The notes: generated by a model from the sequence alone, not told the origin. A stretch of DNA of 64,000 nucleotides from Mycobacterium bourgelatii (GCF_010723575.1 NZ_BLKZ01000001.1:2604001-2668000); one strand, 5' to 3'. Positions 25,186 to 34,919 are shown, numbered from the stretch's first letter. Numbers and translations: made by a program.

Positions 25186-27348
25186 ATGGCTTTCGCCACC
25201 GAACACCCAGTAGTTGCCCACTCCGAGTACCGCGCCGTCGACGAGGTCGTTCGTACCGGCGGCCGGTTCGAGGTGGTCAGCCCGCACGATCCCGCCGGGG
25301 ACCAGCCCGCTGCCATCGACGAACTAGAGCGCCGCATCAGGGCGGGGGAGCGCGACGTCGTCCTGCTCGGTGCCACCGGCACCGGGAAGTCCGCGACCAC
25401 CGCATGGCTCATCGAACGCCTGCAGCGGCCCACCCTGGTGATGGCACCGAACAAGACGCTGGCGGCCCAGCTGGCGAATGAACTGCGAGAGATGTTGCCG
25501 TACAACGCGGTTGAGTACTTCGTGTCGTACTACGACTACTACCAACCCGAGGCGTACATCGCGCAGACGGACACCTATATCGAAAAGGACAGCTCGATCA
25601 ACGACGATGTGGAGCGGCTGCGGCACTCTGCGACGTCGTCCCTGCTGTCGCGGCGCGATGTGGTCGTGGTGGCGTCGGTGTCCTGCATCTACGGCCTGGG
25701 CACCCCGCAGTCCTACCTGGATCGATCCGTCGAGCTGCAAGTGGGCACCGAAGTGCCGCGAGACGGGTTGCTTCGCCTGCTGGTCGACGTGCAGTACACC
25801 CGCAACGACCTGTCCTTCACCCGCGGCTCGTTCCGCGTCCGCGGCGACACGGTGGAAATCATCCCGTCCTACGAGGAACTGGCCGTCCGCATCGAGTTCT
25901 TCGGCGACGAGATCGAGGCGTTGTACTACCTGCACCCGCTCACCGGCGAGGTGATTCGCCAGGTGGACTCGTTGCGGATCTTCCCGGCCACCCACTACGT
26001 GGCCGGTCCCGAGCGCATGGCGCAGGCCATTTCGTCCATCGAGCAGGAGCTCGAGGAGCGGCTCGCCGAACTGGAGGGCCAGGGCAAGCTGCTGGAGGCG
26101 CAGCGGCTCCGGATGCGCACCAATTACGACATCGAGATGATGCGCCAGGTCGGGTTCTGCTCGGGCATCGAGAACTACTCCCGCCACATCGACGGCCGAG
26201 GTCCCGGCTCTCCACCGGCGACCCTGCTGGACTACTTCCCGGAGGACTTCCTGCTGGTCATCGACGAGTCGCACGTCACCGTGCCGCAGATCGGCGGCAT
26301 GTACGAGGGCGACATGTCGCGCAAGCGCAATCTCGTCGAGTACGGGTTCCGGCTACCGTCGGCCGTCGACAACCGGCCGCTGACCTGGGAGGAATTCGCC
26401 GACCGGATCGGGCAGACCGTCTACCTGTCGGCCACGCCGGGACCGTACGAGCTCAGCCAGTCCGGTGGCGAGTTCGTCGAGCAGGTGATTCGCCCGACCG
26501 GCCTGGTCGACCCGAAGGTCGTCGTCAAACCGACCAAGGGGCAGATCGACGACCTGATCGGCGAGATCCGCAAACGCACCGAGGCCGACGAGCGGGTGTT
26601 GGTGACGACGCTGACCAAGAAGATGGCCGAAGACCTCACCGACTACCTGCTCGAGATGGGTATTCGGGTCCGTTACCTGCACTCCGAGGTCGACACGCTG
26701 CGCCGGGTCGAGTTGCTGCGTCAGCTCCGGCTCGGCGAGTACGACGTGCTGGTCGGCATCAACCTGCTCCGCGAGGGCTTGGACCTGCCCGAGGTGTCGC
26801 TGGTGGCGATCCTGGACGCCGACAAGGAGGGCTTCCTGCGGTCCACCCGCAGCCTGATCCAGACGATTGGCCGCGCGGCCCGCAACGTGTCCGGCGAAGT
26901 GCACATGTACGCCGACAAGATCACCGACTCGATGAAGGAAGCGATCGATGAGACCGAACGGCGGCGGGCCAAGCAGATCGCCTACAACGAGGCGCACGGG
27001 ATCGACCCGCAGCCGTTGCGCAAGAAGATCGCCGACATCCTCGACCAGGTCTATCGCGAGGCGGATGACACCGAAGCGGTGGAAATCGGCGGGTCCGGCC
27101 GCAACGCGTCCCGCGGACGGCGGGCCCAGGGCGCACCCGGCGGCCGCGTGGTCAGTGCCGGTGTCATCGAGGGCCGCGACACCACCAACATGCCGCGCGC
27201 CGAGTTGGCCGACCTGATCAAGGACCTCACCGAGCAGATGATGGCCGCCGCGCGCGACCTGCAGTTCGAGCTGGCCGCCCGATTCCGCGACGAAATCGCC
27301 GACCTCAAGAAGGAACTGCGCGGAATGGACGCCGCCGGCTTGAAGTGA
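25186..27348 (+). CDS. uvrB: Excinuclease ABC subunit B
   Basis: A 720-residue damage-verifying helicase-like subunit of nucleotide excision repair. Walker A GATGTGKS begins at residue 62. The beta-hairpin with YYDYYQPEAY inserts between DNA strands. Helicase motifs include DESH and the motif VI segment QTIGRAARN, and the C-terminal UVR domain (LIKDLTEQMMAAARDLQFELAARFRDEI) contacts UvrA/UvrC. The frame is open further upstream, but the promoter position and the N-terminus MAFATEHPVVAHSEYRAV support the ATG at 25186. The stop overlaps the start of the MFS gene (GTGA). Confidence 0.98.
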   Translation: MAFATEHPVVAHSEYRAVDEVVRTGGRFEVVSPHDPAGDQPAAIDELERRIRAGERDVVLLGATGTGKSATTAWLIERLQRPTLVMAPNKTLAAQLANELREMLPYNAVEYFVSYYDYYQPEAYIAQTDTYIEKDSSINDDVERLRHSATSSLLSRRDVVVVASVSCIYGLGTPQSYLDRSVELQVGTEVPRDGLLRLLVDVQYTRNDLSFTRGSFRVRGDTVEIIPSYEELAVRIEFFGDEIEALYYLHPLTGEVIRQVDSLRIFPATHYVAGPERMAQAISSIEQELEERLAELEGQGKLLEAQRLRMRTNYDIEMMRQVGFCSGIENYSRHIDGRGPGSPPATLLDYFPEDFLLVIDESHVTVPQIGGMYEGDMSRKRNLVEYGFRLPSAVDNRPLTWEEFADRIGQTVYLSATPGPYELSQSGGEFVEQVIRPTGLVDPKVVVKPTKGQIDDLIGEIRKRTEADERVLVTTLTKKMAEDLTDYLLEMGIRVRYLHSEVDTLRRVELLRQLRLGEYDVLVGINLLREGLDLPEVSLVAILDADKEGFLRSTRSLIQTIGRAARNVSGEVHMYADKITDSMKEAIDETERRRAKQIAYNEAHGIDPQPLRKKIADILDQVYREADDTEAVEIGGSGRNASRGRRAQGAPGGRVVSAGVIEGRDTTNMPRAELADLIKDLTEQMMAAARDLQFELAARFRDEIADLKKELRGMDAAGLK

Positions 27349-28760
27349 CGGAAACGGCGAGCGATACCGGCAGTTGGCGGGAGCTGCTGGGCCAGCACCT
27401 GGGAACATCCACGGTGCTGGCGGGCGGTGTCGCCATGTACGCGACCAACGAGTTCCTCACCATCAGCTTGTTGCCCAGCTCGATCGCCGAAATTGGCGGT
27501 GGCCGCCTCTATGCCTGGGTGACGACTTTGTATCTCGTCGGTTCGGTCGTCGCCGCGACCACCGTCAGCACCGTGCTGCGACGTTTTGGCGCGCGTTCCT
27601 CTTTTCTGTTCGGCCTGTTCCTATTCGGGACGGCCAGCCTGGTGTGCGGGGCCGCGCCGAGCATGGAGGTGCTGATCGCGGGGCGCACGCTGCAGGGCGT
27701 GGCCGGCGGACTGCTGGCCGGCTTGGGTTACGCCCTGATCAATGCGACCCTGCCGCGCTCGCTCTGGACTCGGGGCTCGGCGCTGGTATCGGCGATGTGG
27801 GGGGTCGCGACGGTGGTTGGACCCGCGATGGGTGGTCTGTTCGCCCAATTCGGGTTGTGGCGGTGGGCATTTGCCGCGATGGCCGGGTTGACCGCGCTGA
27901 TGGCGATCCTGGTGCCGCTGGTGCTGACCGAAGGCCGGGTCGTCACCGGCAACGAACTCTCGGATGCTCCCGCACTGAAGGTGCCAGTGTGGTCGCTGCT
28001 GTTCATGGGAGGGGCGGCGCTGGCGGTCAGCGTTGCGCAAATCCCGCACAACTCCGCGGCCACCGCCGGGCTACTTGCCCTCGGCCTCGTGTTGATCGCC
28101 ACTGCGGTGGTCGTCGACCGACGAAGCGACGCGGCGGTGTTGCCGCCCAGCGTCTTTGGCTCGGGGCCGCTCAAATGGGTCTACCTGACCATGGCCGTAC
28201 AAATGATGGCGGTCATGGTCGACACCTATGTCCCGCTGTTCGGCCAGCGGCTGGGTCATCTCACCCCAATCGCCGCCGGATTTCTAGGCGCATCGCTAGC
28301 CATCGGCTGGACGTTCAGCGAGATCGTCAGCGCCTCGTTGAACAGTCGCCGCGTCATCGGCTACGTCGTCTTGACGGCACCGCTGGTCATGGCCGCCGGC
28401 CTTGGGCTCACCGCAGTCACTCAGCGGGGCGATGCGCCGATCGCACTCGTCGTGCTTTGGACCCTGGGGTTGTTGGTGGCCGGGACCGGCATCGGTATGG
28501 CCTGGCCGCACCTATCGGTACGGGCCATGGAATGCGTCGACGATCCCACCGAGGGCGGCGCCGCCGCGGCGGCCATCAACACGGTGCAGGTGATTTCGGC
28601 GGCCTTCGGCGCGGGGATTGCGGGTGTCGTGGTCAACACAACCAGGGGTGGCGAAGTCGCCGAGGCACGGTGGTTGTACGTCGTATTCACCATGCTGGCC
28701 GCGATCGGCGTCATCGCTTCCTATCGGGCGACCCGCCGCGACCGGCTTTCAGCGCGTTGA
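27345..28760 (+). CDS. MFS drug efflux transporter (Rv1634 type)
   Basis: A 471-residue inner-membrane transporter with 12-14 hydrophobic helices. The motif A-like loop between helices 2 and 3 (RRFGARSSFLFG) and the GRTLQGVAGGLLAGLG motif are those of proton-driven multidrug exporters. Rv1634 is the M. tuberculosis counterpart, placed in the same way behind uvrB and reported to export fluoroquinolones. The GTG start overlaps the uvrB stop, so both share the damage-inducible promoter. The 3' end overlaps the convergent mannosyltransferase gene by 12 bases. Confidence 0.93.
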   Translation: MTETASDTGSWRELLGQHLGTSTVLAGGVAMYATNEFLTISLLPSSIAEIGGGRLYAWVTTLYLVGSVVAATTVSTVLRRFGARSSFLFGLFLFGTASLVCGAAPSMEVLIAGRTLQGVAGGLLAGLGYALINATLPRSLWTRGSALVSAMWGVATVVGPAMGGLFAQFGLWRWAFAAMAGLTALMAILVPLVLTEGRVVTGNELSDAPALKVPVWSLLFMGGAALAVSVAQIPHNSAATAGLLALGLVLIATAVVVDRRSDAAVLPPSVFGSGPLKWVYLTMAVQMMAVMVDTYVPLFGQRLGHLTPIAAGFLGASLAIGWTFSEIVSASLNSRRVIGYVVLTAPLVMAAGLGLTAVTQRGDAPIALVVLWTLGLLVAGTGIGMAWPHLSVRAMECVDDPTEGGAAAAAINTVQVISAAFGAGIAGVVVNTTRGGEVAEARWLYVVFTMLAAIGVIASYRATRRDRLSAR

Positions 28761-30359
28761 CTTGACCACCTGGGCACGGTTGAACTGCCAACGCTCGACG
28801 ATATGGAACCCCAGGTAGCTCGGGAACTGGTAGACGGGCGTGCGCCCGAAAGCCGAACCTGGCGGCAGCTTCTGGCCCACTTGATGATCCGGCAGTGACT
28901 TGTCCCGGTTGGTGATCGTCCATAGCGTCGAGCACTTGTTGATCTTGGCCGTCGTCAGCCAAACGGCCACGTGTCCGTCCCACAGCGCACCGACCTTGGG
29001 TCCGTAGAAGCCGCGTTCGACGTCGATCAACGACCGGAATGAGTCCGGCCGCGTGGCCAACAACGCGCGGACCGGTCCCGGGCGCCATGGCACGGTGTTG
29101 TCGACCAGCAGACAATCTCCGGGAGCCGCGTGTGCGCTGATGAGGTCGGCCACCTGGCTGTAATCCCAGCCCTCCTTGGCGTAGGGCCCGCGCTGGTTGA
29201 AGTAGTAATTGGGGAACGCTGCGGCGGTCAAAAGGGCAAGAGCCACTGCGATTCCGGCTCGCGGCCACGGTTTGCGGGTGATGGTGACGACGCAGATCGC
29301 CAGGACGACTGCCGCCCCGGGCGTGGTCTGAATCAGGTACCGGGGGAAGTAGATCGGTTCGAAGAGCGCCGAATAGATCAGAACGATGGCAGTCGGAATG
29401 ACGACCCACGCCACCGCGGCCAGCAACAGCCGGCGGCCGTCCGGGCTGCTCGTCCGGGCCGAGCGCGTCGCAACGGCGGTGACGATGGCGGCGAGCACCA
29501 CTACCCCCGCCACGATCGCGAACGGAACGCTGTAGTCGAAATATTGGCGGTGAACGACGTCAAGAAAGACGCTGCGGTGCAGTCCCTTGATCCAGGCGAC
29601 CTGGAAGATCTGCCCGTGGGCGAACAACACGAACGGCGTCATCGCCGCCAGCGCGACCGCGGAGCCGACGACCCACCGAAGGGCCGGTGATTTCCGAGAT
29701 CCGGCGGGCGCCACCAGCGGCAGCAGGGCGCCGTGAAACGGCACCAGAAGCCCCAGGTTGATGTTGATCAGGATCGACACCATCAACACCAGCGCGTAGC
29801 TGACCCACAGCCGCGGCCGGTTGCGTCGCACCGCCGCGATGAACAACACCGTCAACCAGGCCGCCGCGGTCACCGACAGCGCTGAGGAACGGGCTTCGAT
29901 CCCGGCCCAGGTGATCCGGGGCAGAATGGCGAAGATCACACCCGCGCACAACGCGACGGTCCGGGCGGATTCCGGCGGCGCCAACTGTTTGACGAAGACC
30001 ACGACGGCGGCCGCGGCCGCACCAACGGCCAGGGCACTGGGTGCCCGCGACCAGAACTCCGTCGGTGGGAAAATCGCGAACCAGCCGTGCATCAGGAGGT
30101 AGTACAGGCCGTGCACCGCATCGATGTGGCTCAGGAGCTTCCAGAGCTCCGGCAAGGTCCTGCTCGCCGCCGCCGAGATCGTTGCTCCCTCGTCGTACCA
30201 AAACGAGGGGCGACCAGCCCAGGCGCCGCTGATCAACGTGGCCAGCACCGAGATTGCCAGCGGGTCCAGCAGCCGGCCGCGCGCCGGAGGGCGGGCAGGC
30301 TCGCCCGTCGGCGCCGGCCCGGAGGCCGACTCCGGCTGAGCAACGATTTCGGTGGACAT
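28749..30359 (-). CDS. LAM mannose-capping GT-C mannosyltransferase (Rv1635c type)
   Basis: A 536-residue polytopic membrane protein of the PMT-like GT-C fold with about ten membrane helices. The first extracytoplasmic loop carries the acidic motif RPSFWYDEGATIS, where the Asp/Glu pair is the expected catalytic site. It matches Rv1635c, which adds the first mannose cap to lipoarabinomannan using a polyprenyl-phosphate mannose donor outside the membrane. The ATG at 30359 gives MSTEIVAQ; a GTG 12 bases upstream is possible. The C-terminal soluble part (after about residue 370) is typical of the family. Convergent with the MFS gene. Confidence 0.92.
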   Translation of the reverse strand: MSTEIVAQPESASGPAPTGEPARPPARGRLLDPLAISVLATLISGAWAGRPSFWYDEGATISAAASRTLPELWKLLSHIDAVHGLYYLLMHGWFAIFPPTEFWSRAPSALAVGAAAAAVVVFVKQLAPPESARTVALCAGVIFAILPRITWAGIEARSSALSVTAAAWLTVLFIAAVRRNRPRLWVSYALVLMVSILININLGLLVPFHGALLPLVAPAGSRKSPALRWVVGSAVALAAMTPFVLFAHGQIFQVAWIKGLHRSVFLDVVHRQYFDYSVPFAIVAGVVVLAAIVTAVATRSARTSSPDGRRLLLAAVAWVVIPTAIVLIYSALFEPIYFPRYLIQTTPGAAVVLAICVVTITRKPWPRAGIAVALALLTAAAFPNYYFNQRGPYAKEGWDYSQVADLISAHAAPGDCLLVDNTVPWRPGPVRALLATRPDSFRSLIDVERGFYGPKVGALWDGHVAVWLTTAKINKCSTLWTITNRDKSLPDHQVGQKLPPGSAFGRTPVYQFPSYLGFHIVERWQFNRAQVVKSTR

Positions 30360-30678
30360 GATGCTTGTCACCTTATTGTTTCGGTGATGATCCTGGTCAC
30401 CGCCGATATTCGGGCGGCCGTTGCGACACTGCGCCAGGCCCCTGGGCTGACTACCTGGGATTCCTGAAAATCCCTGTACAGCAAAGCTTTCCGGGCTGCG
30501 CAGGACGATATGAGCGTGGTGTCATCGGGCATATTGTCGGTTGGGCACGGGCAACCCGGCAAATGCAAGGCGATTGAGGGTTGCGCCACGCCGTCGCGGT
30601 GTGGGTAATCTGACGCATCTTTGTCCGGGAAAGCGATACTGTCTTGGGTTGGCTGAGCAACCGACACTTGGAGGGTTA
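30360..30678 (+). promoter_or_regulatory. Intergenic promoter region of the stress protein gene
   Basis: This 319-base gap separates the divergent mannosyltransferase and stress protein genes. A -10-like TACTGT lies at 30637-30642, about 35 bases before the ATG, and GGAGGG at 30669-30675 is a strong ribosome binding site. A small inverted repeat GGTTG/CAACC sits between them. No -35 or DosR-type box was recognised, and no further gene is supported. Confidence 0.45.
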
Positions 30679-31119
30679 ATGGGCGCCTATTCGACGGTGG
30701 TGGTAGGAACCGACGGCTCGGACTCGTCGATGCGTGCGGTAGACAGAGCAGCCAAGATCGCCGGGGCAGACGCCAAGCTCATCATCGCCTCGGCGTACCT
30801 ACCTCAGCACGAGGACGGTCGCGCGGCCGACATCTTGAAGGATGAAAGCTACAAGGTGACGGGCACCGCCCCGATCTACGAGATCTTGCATGACGCCAAG
30901 GAGCGGGCACACCTCGCCGGCGCCAAGAACGTCGAAGAGAAGGCCATCGTCGGCGCGCCGGTTGACGCCTTGGTGCACCTGGCCGAAGAAGAGAAGGCCG
31001 ATCTGTTGGTGGTCGGCAATGTGGGCCTGAGCACGATCGCGGGCCGGCTCCTAGGTTCGGTGCCGGCAAACGTGTCGCGGCGTGCCAAGGTCGACGTGCT
31101 GATCGTGCACACCACGTAA
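30679..31119 (+). CDS. cAMP-binding universal stress protein (Rv1636 type)
   Basis: A 146-residue single-domain USP nearly identical to Rv1636. The nucleotide fold is seen in VVVGTDGSDSS at the start and in VVGNVGLSTIAGRLLGSVPANVSRRA at the end, the G-2X-G-9X-G(S/T)-like phosphate-binding motif. Rv1636 binds cAMP more tightly than ATP and is thought to buffer or sequester cAMP. Both cyclases in this window could supply the ligand. The ATG at 30679 follows GGAGGG; upstream in-frame starts lack support. The gene is monocistronic and convergent with the metallo-hydrolase gene. Confidence 0.95.
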   Translation: MGAYSTVVVGTDGSDSSMRAVDRAAKIAGADAKLIIASAYLPQHEDGRAADILKDESYKVTGTAPIYEILHDAKERAHLAGAKNVEEKAIVGAPVDALVHLAEEEKADLLVVGNVGLSTIAGRLLGSVPANVSRRAKVDVLIVHTT

Positions 31120-31140
31120 AGGCACCTGAAAGGCCGGGTC

Positions 31141-31818
31141 TTACCAGCCCCGTTCGCGCCACTCGTCGAGGTGCGGGCGCTCGATGCCTAGCACTGTGTC
31201 GTCGCCGTGCCCCGGGTAGATCACGGTGGAGTCGTCGTACACGTCGAACACCTTGGTGGTGACGTCGCCGAGCAATTGCTCGAAATCGCCGGGTTGCCAG
31301 GTCTTGCCGACGCCGCCTGGGAACAGGCAATCTCCGGTGAACAGCTGCGTCGTGCCGCCGGCCGCCGGTCCCTGCAAAGCCAGAGCGACCGATCCGGGGG
31401 TGTGTCCGCGCAGGTGGATGACGTCGAACTTGAGCTCCCCGATCTGGATGGTGTCGCCGTCGGTCAGCAAACGATCGGGCTTGACCGGCAGTGGATCGGC
31501 GTCGATCTCGTGGGCGGCGGTCGGTGCCCCGGTGGCCGCGGCCACCGCTTCCAGCGCCTGCCAGTGGTCGAAGTGCTGGTGACTGGTGACGATCAGCGAC
31601 AGCTTCGGGGCGTGCTCCCGGATCAGGTCAAGCAGGGTATCGGCGTCGTTGGCCGCATCGATCAACAGCGTTTCCCCGGTCGCGGAACAGGTCACCAGGT
31701 AGGCGTTGTTGTCCATGGGGCCTACCGACGCCTTCACAATGGTGGCGCCGGGCAGGGTGCGGCGGGCCGCGGTGCCGGGTTCGACGTGCCCGGTGTAGTT
31801 GTCATCGACGACGGTCAT
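31141..31818 (-). CDS. Metallo-beta-lactamase fold hydrolase (Rv1637c type)
   Basis: A 225-residue glyoxalase II-like member of the metallo-beta-lactamase superfamily. The metal-binding motif is TSHQHFDHW, which gives HxHxDH when read as S-H-Q-H-F-D-H, with further ligands in LRGHTPGS, FTGDCLF and YPGHGDDT. Such enzymes hydrolyse thioesters or similar bonds; the substrate is unknown. The ATG at 31818 gives MTVVDDNYTG; a GTG nine bases upstream is equally in frame. It is divergent from uvrA across a 95-base gap that holds the uvrA promoter. Confidence 0.9.
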   Translation of the reverse strand: MTVVDDNYTGHVEPGTAARRTLPGATIVKASVGPMDNNAYLVTCSATGETLLIDAANDADTLLDLIREHAPKLSLIVTSHQHFDHWQALEAVAAATGAPTAAHEIDADPLPVKPDRLLTDGDTIQIGELKFDVIHLRGHTPGSVALALQGPAAGGTTQLFTGDCLFPGGVGKTWQPGDFEQLLGDVTTKVFDVYDDSTVIYPGHGDDTVLGIERPHLDEWRERGW

Positions 31819-31858
31819 AGCGGTCACGTTACTTGGTTTGACGGCGGGCCCGGGGTGC

Positions 31859-31881
31859 TTGTCGGTGGGGCCACATAGCAT
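31859..31881 (+). promoter_or_regulatory. PafBC (RecA-independent DNA damage) promoter of uvrA
   Basis: TTGTCGGTG, eight bases (GGGCCACA), TAGCAT: a perfect match to the TTGTCRGTG-N8-TANNNT consensus for PafBC-dependent, LexA-independent damage induction in mycobacteria. Transcription should start near 31888, leaving a ~26-base leader with AGGGA before the TTG start. Confidence 0.88.
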
Positions 31882-31913
31882 GGGGAACGAGCTCTGTCTG
31901 TGAAGGGAATCCA

Positions 31914-34829
31914 TTGGCTGATCGCCTAATTGTCAAGGGGGCGCGCGAGCACAACCTGCGCGGCGTCGACCTCGACTTACCCCGTGACGCACTGATCGTT
32001 TTCACCGGGCTGTCCGGCTCGGGCAAGTCGTCGCTGGCTTTCGACACCATTTTTGCTGAGGGCCAGCGACGCTACGTGGAATCGCTGTCGGCATATGCGC
32101 GCCAGTTCCTGGGCCAGATGGACAAGCCCGACGTCGACTTCATCGAGGGTCTGTCCCCGGCGGTCTCGATCGACCAGAAGTCGACCAACCGCAACCCGCG
32201 GTCGACGGTCGGCACTATCACCGAGGTCTACGACTACCTGCGCTTGCTGTACGCGCGGGCCGGCACGCCGCATTGCCCTACCTGCGGTGAACGCATCGCC
32301 CGCCAGACACCTCAGCAAATCGTCGACCAGGTGCTCGCCATGGAGGAGGGCACCCGTTTTCTGGTGCTCGCGCCGGTGGTACGCACCCGCAAGGGCGAGT
32401 TCGCCGACCTCTTCGACAAGCTCAACGCCCAGGGCTACAGCCGGGTGCGCGTCGACGGCGTGGTGCACTCGCTGACCGATCCGCCGAAGCTGAAGAAGCA
32501 GGAGAAGCACGACATCGAAGTGGTGGTCGACCGCCTCACGGTCAAGGCCTCCGCCAAGCAACGGCTCACCGATTCGGTGGAGACGGCGCTGAATCTTGCC
32601 GACGGCATCGTGGTGCTGGAATTCCCCGACGACCGCGAGCACGAGCACGACCGCCCCCGCGAACAGCGGTTCTCGGAGAAGTTGGCCTGCCCCAACGGGC
32701 ACTCTTTGGCCGTCGATGACCTGGAACCGCGCTCGTTCTCGTTCAACTCGCCGTACGGCGCCTGCCCCGAGTGTGTCGGCCTGGGCATCCGCAAAGAGGT
32801 CGACCCCGACCTGGTGGTACCCGACCCCGACCTCACGCTTGCCGATGGCGCGATAGCGCCGTGGTCGACGGGACACACCGCCGAGTACTTCATCCGGATG
32901 CTCGCCGGGCTGGGCGATGCGATGGGCTTCGACGTCAACACGCCCTGGCGCAAGTTGCCCGCCAAAGCGCGCAAGGCGATTCTGGAAGGCTGCGACGAGC
33001 AGGTGCACGTGCGCTACCGCAATCGGTATGGACGCACGCGGTCCTACTACGCCGACTTCGAGGGCGTGTTGGCGTTCCTGCAACGCAAGATGGCCCAGAC
33101 CGAGTCCGAGCAGATGAAGGAGCGCTACGAGGGCTTCATGCGCGATGTGCCCTGCCCGGAGTGTCAGGGCACCCGGCTCAAGCCGGAGATCCTGGCCGTC
33201 ACCCTGGCGGCGGGGGATCAGGGGCCGAAGTCCATCGCCGAGGTTTGTGAGCTGTCGATCGCCGAATGCGCCGACTTCTTGAACGCGCTGACCCTGGGCG
33301 TTCGCGAGCAGGCGATCGCCGGGCAGGTGCTCAAGGAGATCCAGTCGCGGCTCGGTTTCTTGCTGGATGTCGGGCTGGAGTATCTGTCGCTGTCCCGGGC
33401 CGCTGCCACGCTGTCCGGCGGTGAGGCGCAGCGCATCCGGCTGGCCACCCAGATCGGCTCCGGATTGGTCGGCGTGCTCTATGTGCTTGACGAGCCGTCC
33501 ATCGGCCTGCACCAACGCGACAACCGTCGCCTCATCGAAACCCTCACTCGCCTAAGGGCTTTGGGTAACACCCTGATCGTCGTCGAGCACGACGAGGACA
33601 CCATCGAGCACGCCGACTGGGTTGTCGACATCGGCCCCGGCGCCGGCGAACACGGCGGCACCATCGTGCACAGCGGGACATACGCCGACCTGCTGCGCAA
33701 CAAGAATTCGATCACCGGTGCTTACCTGTCGGGACGGGAAAGCATCGAAATCCCGGCGCTAAGGCGCCCCACCGACCCACGTCGTCAACTCACGGTTGTC
33801 GGGGCCCGGGAGCACAACCTGCGGGGGATCGACGTGTCCTTCCCGCTCGGCGTGCTCACCTCGGTGACCGGCGTATCCGGTTCGGGCAAATCGACCCTGG
33901 TCAACGACATCCTTGCCGCGGTGCTGGCCAACCGGCTCAACGGCGCGCGACAGGTGCCGGGTCGCCATACCCGGGTCACCGGATTGGAGCACCTGGACAA
34001 GTTGGTGCGGGTCGACCAATCACCCATCGGCCGCACGCCGCGATCCAACCCCGCCACCTACACCGGCGTCTTCGACAAGATCCGCACCCTGTTCGCGGCC
34101 ACCACCGAGGCCAAGGTCCGCGGCTACCAGCCAGGCCGATTCTCGTTCAACGTCAAGGGCGGCCGGTGCGAGGCGTGCACCGGTGACGGGACCATCAAGA
34201 TCGAGATGAATTTCCTGCCGGACGTGTATGTGCCGTGCGAGGTGTGCCAGGGCGCCCGCTACAACCGGGAAACCCTAGAGGTGCACTACAAGGGCAAGAC
34301 CATCTCCGAAGTGCTGGACATGTCGATCGAGGAGGCCGCGGAGTTCTTCGAACCCATCAGCGGCATCCATCGCTACCTGCGAACCCTCGTCGACGTCGGC
34401 CTGGGCTACGTCCGGCTCGGGCAGCCCGCGCCGACGTTGTCCGGCGGTGAGGCGCAGCGGGTCAAGCTGGCTTCGGAGCTGCAGAAGCGCTCGACCGGAC
34501 GCACCATCTACATCCTCGACGAGCCCACCACCGGGCTGCACTTCGACGACATCCGGAAGCTGCTCAACGTCATCAATGGTCTTGTGGACAAGGGCAATAC
34601 GGTCATCGTCATCGAGCACAACCTGGACGTGATCAAGACCTCGGACTGGATCATCGACATGGGCCCCGAGGGCGGTGCCGGCGGCGGAACTGTCGTCGCC
34701 GAAGGAACCCCGGAGGACGTCGCAGCGGTGCCGCAAAGCTACACCGGGAAATTCCTCGTCGACGTCGTCGGCACCGGTCAGCGGACACGTGCCAGTGCGC
34801 CTCGCAAGCGACGCAAGGTCAGCGCCTAA
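31914..34829 (+). CDS. uvrA: Excinuclease ABC subunit A
   Basis: A 971-residue damage-recognition ATPase of nucleotide excision repair. It has two ABC ATPase halves with Walker A motifs GLSGSGKSS and GVSGSGKST, two LSGGEAQR signatures, and Walker B motifs (VLDEPSIGLH and ILDEPTTGLH). Zinc-binding Cys pairs are present (CPTC, CPEC, CEAC...CEVC), including the C-terminal finger that gates DNA binding. The start is a TTG with AGGGA at good spacing, and the length equals M. tuberculosis UvrA (972). It stands alone under its own damage-inducible promoter. Confidence 0.98.
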   Translation: MADRLIVKGAREHNLRGVDLDLPRDALIVFTGLSGSGKSSLAFDTIFAEGQRRYVESLSAYARQFLGQMDKPDVDFIEGLSPAVSIDQKSTNRNPRSTVGTITEVYDYLRLLYARAGTPHCPTCGERIARQTPQQIVDQVLAMEEGTRFLVLAPVVRTRKGEFADLFDKLNAQGYSRVRVDGVVHSLTDPPKLKKQEKHDIEVVVDRLTVKASAKQRLTDSVETALNLADGIVVLEFPDDREHEHDRPREQRFSEKLACPNGHSLAVDDLEPRSFSFNSPYGACPECVGLGIRKEVDPDLVVPDPDLTLADGAIAPWSTGHTAEYFIRMLAGLGDAMGFDVNTPWRKLPAKARKAILEGCDEQVHVRYRNRYGRTRSYYADFEGVLAFLQRKMAQTESEQMKERYEGFMRDVPCPECQGTRLKPEILAVTLAAGDQGPKSIAEVCELSIAECADFLNALTLGVREQAIAGQVLKEIQSRLGFLLDVGLEYLSLSRAAATLSGGEAQRIRLATQIGSGLVGVLYVLDEPSIGLHQRDNRRLIETLTRLRALGNTLIVVEHDEDTIEHADWVVDIGPGAGEHGGTIVHSGTYADLLRNKNSITGAYLSGRESIEIPALRRPTDPRRQLTVVGAREHNLRGIDVSFPLGVLTSVTGVSGSGKSTLVNDILAAVLANRLNGARQVPGRHTRVTGLEHLDKLVRVDQSPIGRTPRSNPATYTGVFDKIRTLFAATTEAKVRGYQPGRFSFNVKGGRCEACTGDGTIKIEMNFLPDVYVPCEVCQGARYNRETLEVHYKGKTISEVLDMSIEEAAEFFEPISGIHRYLRTLVDVGLGYVRLGQPAPTLSGGEAQRVKLASELQKRSTGRTIYILDEPTTGLHFDDIRKLLNVINGLVDKGNTVIVIEHNLDVIKTSDWIIDMGPEGGAGGGTVVAEGTPEDVAAVPQSYTGKFLVDVVGTGQRTRASAPRKRRKVSA

Positions 34830-34832
34830 CCC

Positions 34833-34884
34833 GTTGACACTGCGCTGAGGGCGCCCGTGACCAGTTGACACTGCGCTGAGGGCG
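34833..34884. repeat. Two 21-bp direct repeats in a 31-bp period
   Basis: The 21-bp segment beginning GTTGACACTGCG and ending CTGAGGGCG occurs at 34833-34853 and 34864-34884, in the convergent gap behind uvrA. The copies are identical. No hairpin is obvious. A duplicated intergenic element or slippage product; role unknown. Confidence 0.85.
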
Positions 34885-34919
34885 GTGGTTTCTCGCACTT
34901 TCTCGCCCTGGACGCAGAG

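Noticed and set aside
31977..33515. Long minus-strand frame opposite uvrA
   Set aside because: uvrA is complete and certain; the antisense frame has no motif or start signal.
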